From the NCBI RefSeq assembly GCF_004804315.1, contig NZ_SRXX01000012.1:94278-158277 (forward strand): a stretch of DNA of 64,000 nucleotides, written 5' to 3'. The DNA comes from Flagellimonas onchidii (GTDB taxonomy: Bacteria > Bacteroidota > Bacteroidia > Flavobacteriales > Flavobacteriaceae). Within the stretch, counting starts at the first letter, position 1; each line of letters starts with the position of its first letter. A model generated the notes under the pieces. It ran no database searches. It worked only from the letters and a program-made list of their open reading frames with translations, and was not told where the DNA came from. This document shows, piece after piece, positions 9,538-18,926 of the stretch. A program made the position numbers and the translations under genes.

Positions 9538-10800
9538 ATGAAAACTAAAGTTTTAATGCTACTAGCCGTTGGAATTTCTACAATGGGATTCTCTCAAAAG
9601 AACGAAATCAAGGCGGCTGAAAAGGCGCTTAAGGGAGGAGATGCAGCTAGTGCAAAGGCTTCAATAGATAGTGCAGCTTCTTTAATTGATGCGGCAGACC
9701 CTAGATTACAAGCTCAATATTATGCGGTTAAAGGAAACGTATATTCAGATTTGGCCAAGAAAGGTGATCAAACAGCTTTTGAACCCGCTATTGATGCCTT
9801 CAAAAAAGTTGTTTCTATTGAGGAAGAGAGTGGAAAGGAGAAATACACAACTATTGCCACCCAAAGCCTTTCGCAAATGACCTCAGATTTGATTAATGCT
9901 GCTGTTGAAGACAACAATAACAAAAAATTTGACAAGGCTGCAGATAAACTGTATATGGGATATAAATTAAGTCCAACGGATACTGTTTATTTGTACTATG
10001 CAGCAAGTAGTGCCGTTAATGGCAGTAATTATGAAAAGGCCTTAACGTATTACAACGAACTTAAAGACCTTGGATATGATGGAAGTGGTGTTACCTATAC
10101 GGCAGTAAATGTGGAGACTGGAGAAGTTGAGACCATGGATCAAAGTACTAGGGATTTATACGTAAAAGCTGGAACGCACAAAGAACCAAAAGAAGAAAGA
10201 ACACCATCTAAGAAAGCGGAGATTGTAAAGAATATCGCTTTGATTTATCAACAACTTGGAGATAATGATAAAGCCTTGGCCGCTTATGTTGATGCTAGAC
10301 AAGTTGACCCTCAAGACGTAAACTTGGTTTTAGGAGAGGCTAACCTTCATTACGCAATGGGCGATAAGGATAAGTTTAAGCAATTAATGGGTGCGGCTTC
10401 TGAAATGGCCCCTGACAACGCTGATTTACTTTATAACATTGGCGTAATCAATATGGAACAAGGTAATCTTGAAGAAGCGAGAGATGCTTATAGAAAGACC
10501 TTGAACATAGACCCTGGATATATCAATGCTCTTTTGAACCTTTCCACGACCTATGTTAACGAAGGTAACGGACTTATAGACGAAATGAATACCTTAGGAA
10601 GCTCAAAAGCGGATATTGCTAGATATGACGAATTGAAAGAGCAAAAGGATAATTTGTTTGGTGAAGGTGCCAAAGTACTGGAAGATGCACTGAAAACAAA
10701 TCCTGACAATCAGGGAGTACTTTCCCAGCTTAAAAATATATATGGAGCTTTGGGAGATACTGAAAACTTCATGCGTATTAAAAAACTTCTAGGGGAATAA
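9538..10800 (+). CDS. Periplasmic/secreted tetratricopeptide repeat protein
   Basis: 420 residues with an N-terminal signal peptide (KVLMLLAVGISTMGFSQ, cleavage about residue 20). The mature part is helical with recurring TPR signatures, for example DKALAAYVDARQVDPQDV and LEEARDAYRKTLNIDPGYINAL. TPR proteins act as interaction scaffolds; no enzymatic motif is visible. The position directly after gyrA, with a short gap and a shared strong terminator, suggests an operon. The specific role is unknown. Confidence 0.85.
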   Translation: MKTKVLMLLAVGISTMGFSQKNEIKAAEKALKGGDAASAKASIDSAASLIDAADPRLQAQYYAVKGNVYSDLAKKGDQTAFEPAIDAFKKVVSIEEESGKEKYTTIATQSLSQMTSDLINAAVEDNNNKKFDKAADKLYMGYKLSPTDTVYLYYAASSAVNGSNYEKALTYYNELKDLGYDGSGVTYTAVNVETGEVETMDQSTRDLYVKAGTHKEPKEERTPSKKAEIVKNIALIYQQLGDNDKALAAYVDARQVDPQDVNLVLGEANLHYAMGDKDKFKQLMGAASEMAPDNADLLYNIGVINMEQGNLEEARDAYRKTLNIDPGYINALLNLSTTYVNEGNGLIDEMNTLGSSKADIARYDELKEQKDNLFGEGAKVLEDALKTNPDNQGVLSQLKNIYGALGDTENFMRIKKLLGE

Positions 10801-10823
10801 TACATTGACTTCCCTTAAAAAAC

Positions 10824-10855
10824 AAAAAAGGCCCATTTTAAAATGGGCCTTTTTT
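10824..10855. terminator. Bidirectional intrinsic terminator
   Basis: A perfect 16-bp inverted repeat with A-run and T-run flanks (AAAAAAGGCCCATTTT / AAAATGGGCCTTTTTT). It serves the TPR gene on + and the NlpC/P60 gene on -, whose stop codon is 2 nt away. Confidence 0.9.
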
Positions 10856-10856
10856 G

Positions 10857-11609
10857 TTACACGATTTTTTTAATTACTCTTAGTTTATGGGAATAGAGCT
10901 TTTCATCCGTATTAAAGATTCCGGTATGATCTATACGGTCAATTCGAACATGTCCGTTGACGTGTATTATATAATTATCCTTTAGGATAATGCCCACATG
11001 ATCAATGACTCCTTCATGATTATCAAAAAAGGCAAGGTCTCCCGGTTCGCTTTCTTCAATAAAACTTAGCGCTTCTCCTTGAGTTGATTGAGCTTCGGCA
11101 CTTCTTTTTAAAGTATATCCGTTGATTTTGTAAACCATCTGGGTAAATCCGGAACAATCAATTCCAAATGGTGTCTTCCCACCTTTTTGATATGGCGCTT
11201 TTAAATATAATAAAGCCGTATCAACTAAATCCGATTTAGGGTTTTGGCCATGTGTCGAATTGCCTTCAAAAGTATGTCCCACTAAATTAGTCATTGAGAT
11301 GAATGACCCAAGAAGTATAGGAAGTAACATGCCGTCTTCGGTACATATATGGGAAACAATATCGGATGATAGTTTTTTGGTAGAAGATGTATTTAAACTT
11401 TCAAAATCGTTTTCTGAAATTAATGCAATTTGGTTATTTGGAACCCACCCTTCACAGCTATCAAAAGCAACCCTTATCCGGCTCCATTTTTTTCTGCTTT
11501 CCAGAATTTTGAAGTAATCCCCATATAAGAGCTGCGATACCAACTCTGTAGTGTCATCAGGAGATATTCTTATAGAAACAACACTTAAAAGGCAAACTCC
11601 ATATTGCAT
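10857..11609 (-). CDS. NlpC/P60-family (C40) peptidoglycan hydrolase with SH3-like N-terminus
   Basis: A cysteine endopeptidase that cuts stem peptides of peptidoglycan. The catalytic residues are C152 in GIDCSGF, H204 in IDHVGII and a third polar residue H216 (IIHVNGH). Residues 1-70 form bacterial-SH3-like segments (WSRIRVAFDSCEGWVPNNQ). No classical signal peptide is seen, as is common for this flavobacterial group. It lies 14 nt downstream of the thiolase gene on the same strand, so the two are probably one transcript, although no functional link is evident. Confidence 0.9.
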   Translation of the reverse strand: MQYGVCLLSVVSIRISPDDTTELVSQLLYGDYFKILESRKKWSRIRVAFDSCEGWVPNNQIALISENDFESLNTSSTKKLSSDIVSHICTEDGMLLPILLGSFISMTNLVGHTFEGNSTHGQNPKSDLVDTALLYLKAPYQKGGKTPFGIDCSGFTQMVYKINGYTLKRSAEAQSTQGEALSFIEESEPGDLAFFDNHEGVIDHVGIILKDNYIIHVNGHVRIDRIDHTGIFNTDEKLYSHKLRVIKKIV

Positions 11610-11623
11610 GTGCAGAGCCTGTG

Positions 11624-12799
11624 TTAGTTTCTTTCAAGAACAATTGCAGATGCACCTCCACCACCATTGCAAATGGCCGCAGCACCCAATTTTCCATTAT
11701 TTTGCTCAAGCACGCTCAGTAATGTAATGGTGATACGGGCTCCAGAACAGCCCAAAGGATGTCCTAGGGATACTGCCCCACCATTTATATTTACGTTGGA
11801 GTCCTTTAATCCTAAAAGTTTCATATTGGCAAGTCCTACTACAGAAAATGCTTCGTTGAACTCAAAAAAATCTATATCACCAATAGTAACACCTGCTCTG
11901 TCCAATGCTTTTGGTAATGCCTTGGCAGGGGCAGTAGTAAACCATTTGGGTTCATGCGCAGCATCGGCGTACCCTTTAACGGTGGCCAAAGGTTTAATAT
12001 TGAGTTCTGAAGCTTTTTCCTCGCTCATAAGCACCACTGCTGCCGCTCCATCGTTAATTGTTGAGGCATTTGCGGCGGTTACCGTCCCATCCTTGGTAAA
12101 AGCAGGACGAAGAGCAGGAATTTTTTCCATTTTTACATTCTTATATTCCTCATCTTCACTTACAATCAGAGGTTCACCTCTACGTTGTGGAACTTCCACA
12201 GGAACCACTTCACTGGCAAATTTTCCATCTTTCCAAGCCTTGGCCGACCTTTCATAGGATTGAATTGCAAAAGCATCTTGCTCTTCACGAGTAAAATTGT
12301 GTTCAGCCGCACACGCATCTGCACAAACACCCATGGCGTTTTGATCATACACATCCACTAAACCGTCTTTCTGCATTCCATCAACCAAAGTTGCCGGTCC
12401 AAATTTCAACCCGTTTCTCATGTAAGCATAATGAGGAATAAGGCTCATGTTTTCCATTCCACCAGCAACAACAATTGAGTTTTCACCCAATGAGATGGAC
12501 TGCGCTGCTTGCATTATAGACTTCATTCCAGAAGCACATACTTTGTTTACCGTAGTGCAGGGCACTGAATCGGGTATTCCGGCGTATATGGCCGCTTGTC
12601 TCGCTGGCGCTTGACCCGTACCTGCCTGAACAACATTTCCCATAAGTACTTCTTCTACCTGCTCAGGTTTTAAGCCCACTTTGTCCAAAGCTCCTTTTAT
12701 GGCCACTGCACCTAATTTAGGCGCCGGAATACTGGATAAGGCCCCCATAAAACTGCCTATTGGGGTTCTTGCAACGGAAACAATAACAACTTTGTTCAT
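11624..12799 (-). CDS. Acetyl-CoA C-acyltransferase (thiolase)
   Basis: Condenses or cleaves acyl-CoA with acetyl-CoA in fatty-acid degradation or acetoacetyl-CoA formation. The nucleophile is C88 in VNKVCASGMKS; H347 in GHPLGCSGAR and C377 in ICNGGGGAS complete the active site. The 391 aa length is standard. The sequence does not decide between a biosynthetic acetoacetyl-CoA thiolase and a degradative 3-ketoacyl-CoA thiolase, so no gene symbol is given. It is the first gene of a two-gene unit with the NlpC/P60 hydrolase. Confidence 0.94.
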   Translation of the reverse strand: MNKVVIVSVARTPIGSFMGALSSIPAPKLGAVAIKGALDKVGLKPEQVEEVLMGNVVQAGTGQAPARQAAIYAGIPDSVPCTTVNKVCASGMKSIMQAAQSISLGENSIVVAGGMENMSLIPHYAYMRNGLKFGPATLVDGMQKDGLVDVYDQNAMGVCADACAAEHNFTREEQDAFAIQSYERSAKAWKDGKFASEVVPVEVPQRRGEPLIVSEDEEYKNVKMEKIPALRPAFTKDGTVTAANASTINDGAAAVVLMSEEKASELNIKPLATVKGYADAAHEPKWFTTAPAKALPKALDRAGVTIGDIDFFEFNEAFSVVGLANMKLLGLKDSNVNINGGAVSLGHPLGCSGARITITLLSVLEQNNGKLGAAAICNGGGGASAIVLERN

Positions 12800-12911
12800 C
12801 TGCGAATTTTTACTGACGCGAAAATACTAAAATTATATGCAACGCTTAATGGTTTAATGTCCACTACACTTCTTATTTATATTTTCTATTTTTGAGGCAA
12901 TAGCATATAGA

Positions 12912-14948
12912 ATGGGAAAAACTTTAGATAATGTTTACAAACATCAATCACTTGTCTACAAGTATTTTCTCTATGTTGTAACAGTCGCATTGATTGTCTT
13001 TTTCTTTCCAAAAGGAGGCAAGTTTAAGTATGAATTCCAAAAAGGTAGACCTTGGCAGTATGAAAATTTATATGCACCGATAGATTTCTCTATTAAGAAA
13101 ACTCAAGAGGAGATAGCAAGTGAACAACAATCATTGCGCGATAACAAAGTTGATTATTACACTTTTGACCCTTCGATACCCGCAAAAATAAAAGACGATC
13201 TTGAAAAGGAACTCATAGGTTTCTCTACGGCCAACAGTTTTTCAAGTTCTGAAAAAGAAAAGCTACTGAACACTGGAATAAGGGTATTGGACAGCATTTA
13301 TAACTTGGGCATCTTTCAAGACTTGCCAACCCCCAGCTCTGTTTTAGTTGTGCGAAATAATGAAGCAAAACCGTTAATGTCCACCAGCTATTATGACCTA
13401 GCTAAGACAACGATATTGATATCAGAATTAATTTCTGGGGAAAATGACCAGGTAAGGGCAATTTTAGGTAATACCATTCAGGGGATTTTACAGGCAAATT
13501 TGTTTTTTGACAATGCACTGACCGAAAAGGCCCTTGAGGATGAACTGAGCAGAATTTCTTTTACTAGGGGAGAGGTTTCAGAAGGAACCTTGATTGTAGC
13601 TAAAGGAGAGGTGGTAGAAGCCGAAAATTTAAAAATACTGGATTCACTCAAAGAAGAATTTGAATCTGAACTATGGCGTGGCAACAATTATTACTTCATC
13701 CTTTTAGGATATACCATTTTGGTGGCGTTGGTATTAATAATGTTGTTTTTATTTTTAAAGCGCTACAGGAAAAATATATTTGAGAACAATAATAAGGTCA
13801 CTTTCATTTTTGTAAATATAGTTCTAATGGTCTTGGCGACCACGCTTATGGTCAAGAACAATGAGAATTATGTATATGTGGTACCGTTATGTATTCTTCC
13901 TTTGGTGCTTAAAAACTTTTTTGATGCCAGATTGGGCTTGTTTGCACATGTTCTTACAGTTTTAATTTTAGGGTTTGTGGTTCCCAATAGCTTTGAGTAC
14001 ATTTTTTTACAGACCATCGCAGGGATTGTAACTATTTTAACAGCATCGGAACTTTACAAAAGAGCAAACCTCTTTATTTCGGTTGGGCAGATTACATTGA
14101 TTTATATCATTGGATATTTTGCGTTTCATGCCATTCACGAAGGTAATTTGGATAACATAGAATGGATGCTTTTTGGGATATTCGTTCTTAATGGCCTTTT
14201 AACTCTTTTTGCTCAACCCTTGATTTATATTTATGAGAAAATCTTTGGATTGGTCTCCGATGTATCGCTACTTGAGTTATCCGATACCAACTCCAAACTC
14301 CTAAAGGAATTATCAGATAAAGCACCTGGAACTTTTCATCATTCACTTCAAGTGGCGAACTTGGCGGAAGCGGCCGCCAACGAGATAGGGGCAAACGCAA
14401 TGCTGGTAAGGGTAGGGGCATTATACCATGATATTGGCAAGATGAACAATCCAACTTTTTTTACTGAAAATCAAATTACCAGTGTAAATCCACATGATGA
14501 TTTACCCCCCAGAGAAAGTGCTAAGATTATTATTGATCATGTAATACAGGGGATTGAAATAGCCAGAAAGAACAATTTGCCGGACAGAATAATCGATTTT
14601 TTGCGAACCCACCATGGAACCACATTGGTTTTCTATTTCTATAAAAGACAACAAGAACTGGAGGGAGAAGCTAATGAGGACAATTTTAGATACCCCGGGC
14701 CGATTCCATTCTCAAAAGAAACAGCAATATTGATGATGTCGGATGCCGTTGAGGCCGCCTCTAAAAGTCTTAAGAATCCGACATATGTTATAATTGACGA
14801 GTTTGTCGAAAAAATTGTAAAAGGACAAATGCAGGCACACCAGTTTTTAAATGCCAACATTACCCTAAAAGAAATAGAAAAGGTGAAAAAAGTATTGAAG
14901 CAAAAGTTGACCAATATTTACCATCTTCGAGTGGAGTACCCTGAATAA
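12912..14948 (+). CDS. 7TM-HD domain phosphohydrolase, PgpH-type c-di-AMP phosphodiesterase
   Basis: A membrane protein with an N-terminal TM (about 17-35), an extracytoplasmic 7TMR-HDED-like domain (about 36-255), a block of about seven hydrophobic segments (about 258-445) and a cytoplasmic HD domain with FHHSLQVANLAEAAA (about 475) and the metal-binding LYHDIGK (H-D at about 506-507), plus RTHHGT. Listeria PgpH with this architecture hydrolyses c-di-AMP, so a role in c-di-AMP turnover is inferred by family. The 678 aa length is typical. It is followed directly by the tRNA pair. Confidence 0.9.
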   Translation: MGKTLDNVYKHQSLVYKYFLYVVTVALIVFFFPKGGKFKYEFQKGRPWQYENLYAPIDFSIKKTQEEIASEQQSLRDNKVDYYTFDPSIPAKIKDDLEKELIGFSTANSFSSSEKEKLLNTGIRVLDSIYNLGIFQDLPTPSSVLVVRNNEAKPLMSTSYYDLAKTTILISELISGENDQVRAILGNTIQGILQANLFFDNALTEKALEDELSRISFTRGEVSEGTLIVAKGEVVEAENLKILDSLKEEFESELWRGNNYYFILLGYTILVALVLIMLFLFLKRYRKNIFENNNKVTFIFVNIVLMVLATTLMVKNNENYVYVVPLCILPLVLKNFFDARLGLFAHVLTVLILGFVVPNSFEYIFLQTIAGIVTILTASELYKRANLFISVGQITLIYIIGYFAFHAIHEGNLDNIEWMLFGIFVLNGLLTLFAQPLIYIYEKIFGLVSDVSLLELSDTNSKLLKELSDKAPGTFHHSLQVANLAEAAANEIGANAMLVRVGALYHDIGKMNNPTFFTENQITSVNPHDDLPPRESAKIIIDHVIQGIEIARKNNLPDRIIDFLRTHHGTTLVFYFYKRQQELEGEANEDNFRYPGPIPFSKETAILMMSDAVEAASKSLKNPTYVIIDEFVEKIVKGQMQAHQFLNANITLKEIEKVKKVLKQKLTNIYHLRVEYPE

Positions 14949-14990
14949 CAGGTATGGAATAAATTCGTTTCAAAAAAATAGAAAAAATAG

Positions 14991-15021
14991 TTGCGTTCTT
15001 ACAGATGAAAAGGTACATTTG
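14991..15021 (+). promoter_or_regulatory. Promoter of the tRNA-Ser/tRNA-Pro unit
   Basis: TTG (14991-14993), a 20-nt spacer and TACATTTG (15014-15021) match the Bacteroidota -33/-7 consensus perfectly. The start site would be near 15028, about 34 nt before tRNA-Ser. A small GCATTTT/AAAATGC hairpin lies at 15027-15041. Confidence 0.7.
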
Positions 15022-15061
15022 CATCCGCATTTTCAAAATGCACGTTCATAATAAAATGTTA

Positions 15062-15145
15062 GGAGAGGTGCCGGAGTGGTAACGGAGCAGATTGCTAATC
15101 TGTCGGCGGGTAACTGTCGCCTGGGTTCGAGTCCCAGTCTCTCCG
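15062..15145 (+). tRNA. tRNA-Ser(GCT)
   Basis: 84 nt with a long variable arm. The acceptor GGAGAGG pairs with TCTCTCC, the anticodon loop is TTGCTAA (anticodon GCT) and the T-arm is CTGGGTTCGAGTCCCAG. The 3' CCA is not encoded. Confidence 0.95.
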
Positions 15146-15168
15146 CTTTTTCTTTTTAACACACATCT

Positions 15169-15243
15169 CGGGGTGTAGCGTAGCCCGGTTATCGCGCCTG
15201 CTTTGGGAGCAGGAGGTCGCAGGTTCGAATCCTGCCACCCCGA
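15169..15243 (+). tRNA. tRNA-Pro(TGG), integration site of element 1
   Basis: 75 nt. The acceptor CGGGGTG pairs with CACCCCG, the anticodon loop is TTTGGGA (anticodon TGG), the T-arm is GCAGGTTCGAATCCTGC, and the discriminator is A at 15243. The gene is intact. Its last 15 nt plus one more base (15229-15244) recur at 58688-58703, marking it as the attB target of the conjugative element. Confidence 0.95.
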
Positions 15244-15244
15244 C
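15229..15244 (+). repeat. attL of element 1 (tRNA-Pro 3' end)
   Basis: The 16 bp ATCCTGCCACCCCGAC comprise the T-arm end, the acceptor strand, the discriminator and one downstream base of tRNA-Pro. They are repeated exactly in the same orientation at 58688-58703. Confidence 0.85.
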
Positions 15245-15339
15245 AAAATCATTTTAAATGATTTTAATTGATTTATAACTAAATGATTTTCAGGAATTTA
15301 ATTTTTTTTGTCATCATTTAGTTAGTTTTCAAATCAAAT

Positions 15340-15353
15340 AAATCGGGAACAAT
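15340..15353 (+). repeat. Subterminal repeat AAATCGGGAACAAT, integrase-proximal copy
   Basis: A 14-bp sequence 96 bp inside attL, directly repeated 57 bp inside the other end (58618-58631). A partial copy ATTCGGGAACA follows immediately at about 15352. Subterminal direct repeats are typical of arm-type sites for IntDOT-like recombinases; binding is inferred. Confidence 0.45.
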
Positions 15354-15471
15354 TCGGGAACAGAACGGAAACACTCGATTTAGATTTTATTCCTTACCTT
15401 TTTAAAGAAAGCAAGTCTTTCTTAGTGATTTAACTTTCGTGTTAGGATGTTTAACCTGAAACGAAAGACAA

Positions 15472-16704
15472 ATGAAATCTTTAAAAACTTTCAAAATTTT
15501 ATTTCGTCTGGTAAAAGCCAGAGTGAAAAATGACGGTGCACCTATTTATGTCAGAATTACTGTAAACGGACAGCGCACAGAATTTAATACGGAGCTATGG
15601 TGTCCCGTTGAGGAATGGGACAATAAAATGAATAGAGCTGTTGGCAGAACTTTAAAGGCAAGGACTTTAAATGACGAACTAGATGTCATCAAAGTCGATT
15701 TAAAAGAATCCTATAAAGAACTTCAACGAGAGGGTAAATATATAACTTCCCAATCCCTCAAAGCCCGTTATCAAGGAACCGACCATGGTAACGAAACTTT
15801 GCTTGGATTATCCAAATATCATTATGATAAAAATAGAATCAAACTTGCAAAGGGAACTTTAAAGAATTACACCACTACAGAAACCTATCTGCGGAACTTC
15901 ATTGAGAAGAGGTTTAAAACTCCAGATTTACCATTGGAGTATATTCAATATAATTTCATAGATGATTTTGAGTTGTTCCTTCGCGACCCAAAGAATCATT
16001 TAAACCCAAGGCAGCCATTGAAGAATAACGGTATAATGAAGCATATAGAACGACTAAATAAGTTAATGAGCTATGCTGAAAAACTTGGATGGATTTCAAA
16101 GCACCCATTTGAAAAATACGAACTGAGTTATACCAAATTCAAAAATGGATTCTTAAATGAAGTACAATTGAATGACTTTGAAACAGTAGAGCTAAAGAGT
16201 CCAAAATTAAATCGAGTTAGGGACGTATTCGTATTCTGTTGTTATACTGGTCTATCCTATATCGATGTCAAGTTGTTGAATAAAAATAATGTAGTAATGG
16301 GCATTGATGGTAATTTATGGCTATCCCTCTATAGGGAAAAAAGTGATGAACCAGTTAAGATTCCTCTTTTGGATAAAGCAAATGCCATTTTAAAGAAGTA
16401 TGAAAATTTTGATGATTCAGAAAGACTTCTTCCTGTTTGCTCCAATCAAAAAATGAATCAATACCTAAAGGAGATAGCAACTATTTGTAAAATAGATTTT
16501 AAGGTAACTTGCCATATAGCAAGGCATACGTTCGCAACTACTGTAACACTTTCCAATGGTGTACCTATTGCCACCGTTTCCAAATTACTTGGGCATGCAA
16601 AACTATCTACGACACAAATTTATACGAATGTTGTTGAGAAAAAACTAAGAGATGATATGAACAAATTACAGAACACCTTAAATCAAAATCAATATAGTGC
16701 ATAG
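15472..16704 (+). CDS. Tyrosine recombinase / integrase of element 1 (IntDOT-like)
   Basis: 410 aa. N-terminal arm-binding domain (VRITVNGQRTEFNTELW), SAM-like core-binding domain (about 105-210) and catalytic domain. HIARH gives H348 and R351; GH is at 373-374 and the nucleophile is Y384 in TTQIYTNV. The position of the first catalytic Arg holds Ser (CYTGLSYIDV, S261), as in CTnDOT IntDOT, where Arg I is replaced by Ser. The gene lies 228 bp from attL and reads away from the tRNA. It is homologous to the second integrase at 58909 but clearly diverged. It mediates integration into and excision from tRNA-Pro. Confidence 0.93.
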   Translation: MKSLKTFKILFRLVKARVKNDGAPIYVRITVNGQRTEFNTELWCPVEEWDNKMNRAVGRTLKARTLNDELDVIKVDLKESYKELQREGKYITSQSLKARYQGTDHGNETLLGLSKYHYDKNRIKLAKGTLKNYTTTETYLRNFIEKRFKTPDLPLEYIQYNFIDDFELFLRDPKNHLNPRQPLKNNGIMKHIERLNKLMSYAEKLGWISKHPFEKYELSYTKFKNGFLNEVQLNDFETVELKSPKLNRVRDVFVFCCYTGLSYIDVKLLNKNNVVMGIDGNLWLSLYREKSDEPVKIPLLDKANAILKKYENFDDSERLLPVCSNQKMNQYLKEIATICKIDFKVTCHIARHTFATTVTLSNGVPIATVSKLLGHAKLSTTQIYTNVVEKKLRDDMNKLQNTLNQNQYSA

Positions 16705-16823
16705 AAAATCCCAAAGTAATGCGGATAATTCAAAATGAACAAGAAAGACATGTTAATGTGGGTTTATGCAAAATTGAAGCAATAGCCAATATGTAATTTG
16801 ATTATGAAAGTTAAATCACAGGA

Positions 16824-16865
16824 AAAACTGCTATGGATATGGTAAAAGTATTGTAGCAGTTTTTT
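16824..16865 (+). terminator. Intrinsic terminator downstream of integrase 1
   Basis: AAAACTGCTA pairs with TAGCAGTTTT across a 20-nt loop and is followed by more T residues, 120 nt after the integrase stop. Confidence 0.55.
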
Positions 16866-16889
16866 AGTTTAATTCCTATCTGTTTCCAT

Positions 16890-17318
16890 TCATAGGGATT
16901 TCCGACCCTTGCGGTATACAATATCCTCCTTTCTTAAAAAAGCTATGGTATCATATAAGTTGTCATGGGAAAGTTTATCGGGAAGCAATGCCATAGTGCA
17001 ATTCTTCATCGAGTTCATTGTTTAAAGAAAACAAAGAGCCATCGCCAAAGCGAAGGGTTTTATGTTCATCTATATACATTTCAGACAATTGCATGTTTGC
17101 AATATCTATAAATTTTCTTATGGAACAAAATGGTAAATACTGAAGTAAGGTTACTAGGAGCCGTTTCTCATGGAAATAAGAAAGCTAATTGCTTCCATAA
17201 AAGTTGGTTTCTTAGGTAGTTTTTCATTTTCATTGAAGTTTTCAAGTAAAAAATTGAATGGAAAATTGAACGAGTGGAACTTGCTGCAAATATTGATTAA
17301 ATCAATACACAATTGCAT
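16890..17318 (-). pseudogene. Frameshifted remnant ORF downstream of the coupling-protein gene
   Basis: Three coding-like segments on the minus strand run on from each other in different frames: ATG at 17318 to a stop at 17154 (54 codons, rich in Phe/Asn, includes KLPKKPTFMEAISFLI); a second ending at 16975 (YLPFCSIRKFIDIANM, then ELDEELHYGIA); and a third ending at 16890 (LPDKLSHDNLYDTIAFL). Two frameshifts would join them into one protein of about 140 residues. No family was recognised. It directly follows the coupling-protein gene on the same strand, so it was probably the last gene of the mob operon. Confidence 0.45.
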
Positions 17319-17332
17319 AGCGCATCAATACT

Positions 17333-18910
17333 TCAGGAATTAAAAATTGATTGCGCTTCTCTATGTATTTTATCGAAATTGGCTTTTAACTCTGAATCCG
17401 TAATCTTTAAGGGTTCGGGCAATTCCCTTTTGATGATAGGTAGTTTAAATTGCGCCAGTTTGTCCTTTCCATCATAGAAAACTATAAACTCACCTTGTTT
17501 AAGCCCGTAAAAAGCACTTGCACGGGTCTTGGCAACTTCTCTTTCCCCTTGTGTTATTCGGGTATCAAAATTCAAGTTATGACCTTTGTTCACGCTTTTA
17601 GTGGGCTTCTTAACAATCTCGAAAAAACTTTCGTAATATTTAGCGGTGTCGGGGTCATTTGCCTTGCCGAAAAATTGATAGGAAAGGTTACTTAAAATGG
17701 CTTTACTTGCTTTATCCCCATACATTAAATCATTCTGAATTTTATCCTGTAATACATATATGGTGGTAATATCATAACTCCGTAGGGTAGCGGGTATTCG
17801 GTGCATGTTTAAAAGCCGTAAAGTGGAAGCTTCCTCCATTAATAAAAATGACGGCAAACTACCTCGCTCGCTCATTTGTTTGGTAATAGAATGAATAACG
17901 GTTGCGATTACGGGAGATAAAGAGGTTTCTTTTTTCGGATTGTTCACAATGGAAATCAATGCAGGTTTTTTTGGATTGTTTACGTCCAAAGGAGTTTCGT
18001 CGGCAGATAGTACCATAAAGATTTTTTTAGTGCCTATTTTCTTAAAGGCATTAGCCAATGTGCTTTTTACGCCTGCCAACTGTCTATCTGAACCTACACT
18101 GTCAATGAATGCATCAGCCATCATTTTAGACGTGATATCGGCACTAAGAAAATGCACTAGTTCATCCGTTGTCAAATATTGGTATAAAGCTATCATGTGG
18201 GGAATCGTGCAATAATGGGGGTAATCCACTTTCAAACGCCAAATCATGCCACCTATAAGCCCTTCTACGGCATCATGGAAAAACTTTGATGCTCCGGTAC
18301 TTCCACTTTCTTTAAGCTCCAAGAGATTCTCCAAAAGCACCCGTGAAATTTCGTGTACACTTTCCTCATCGGGAATGTATTTTGGGGCAATCGGATTTAC
18401 CCTGTTATATATCGGGTCAAAGGAAATGATATAAAAATCCTTGTCCTTCCCTTTAAAAATTGGGTACGCCATTTCGGTAATCTCGAAGTTTTTGTAATCA
18501 TGCATTACGCCACAAAAACCATTTGCTCCTAAATGCTCGAACAAACCGTAAACAACACTTTCGGTCTTGCCACTTCCGGCAGAACCGATTACAGATACTC
18601 CCCGTCTTATATTTTCAAGAACAACATTTGCTCCTTTGGTCGGTAGAACAACCCTATATTTCTTATCCACATTGTTTGGCTGTTCATCCTTTGAAAAATG
18701 GACGAAAAAGAACAGGCTGGAAAGTGTTAAGGGCAATTTTGCATAGAGTACAATTTGAAGAAAATCCTGAAGAGGAATTCTTGGAAAATATCCAACTGCG
18801 GTAACTGCAATAGCTATAAGGATAATATAAAATCCATACCTCACAAACCGGATTGAGAAATAGGAAACACCATTTAATAAAACCAAACTTAAAATCCATA
18901 TATGTATCAT
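17333..18910 (-). CDS. Type IV coupling protein (TraD/TraG-family ATPase, MobC-like)
   Basis: Couples the relaxase-DNA complex to the conjugation channel. 525 aa with two or three N-terminal membrane segments (about 1-20, 25-42, 52-71), then the ATPase with Walker A GSAGSGKT (109-116), a Walker-B-like FLLMEEAS (about 350) and later TTIYVLQDKIQ. It is in one orientation with the relaxase (16-nt gap) and BfmA/BtgA genes, forming the mobilisation operon. Short N- and C-terminal parts make it smaller than TraG proteins of Gram-negative plasmids, as usual in Bacteroidota. Confidence 0.88.
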   Translation of the reverse strand: MIHIWILSLVLLNGVSYFSIRFVRYGFYIILIAIAVTAVGYFPRIPLQDFLQIVLYAKLPLTLSSLFFFVHFSKDEQPNNVDKKYRVVLPTKGANVVLENIRRGVSVIGSAGSGKTESVVYGLFEHLGANGFCGVMHDYKNFEITEMAYPIFKGKDKDFYIISFDPIYNRVNPIAPKYIPDEESVHEISRVLLENLLELKESGSTGASKFFHDAVEGLIGGMIWRLKVDYPHYCTIPHMIALYQYLTTDELVHFLSADITSKMMADAFIDSVGSDRQLAGVKSTLANAFKKIGTKKIFMVLSADETPLDVNNPKKPALISIVNNPKKETSLSPVIATVIHSITKQMSERGSLPSFLLMEEASTLRLLNMHRIPATLRSYDITTIYVLQDKIQNDLMYGDKASKAILSNLSYQFFGKANDPDTAKYYESFFEIVKKPTKSVNKGHNLNFDTRITQGEREVAKTRASAFYGLKQGEFIVFYDGKDKLAQFKLPIIKRELPEPLKITDSELKANFDKIHREAQSIFNS

Positions 18911-18926
18911 AATTTCTAACGTTTAT

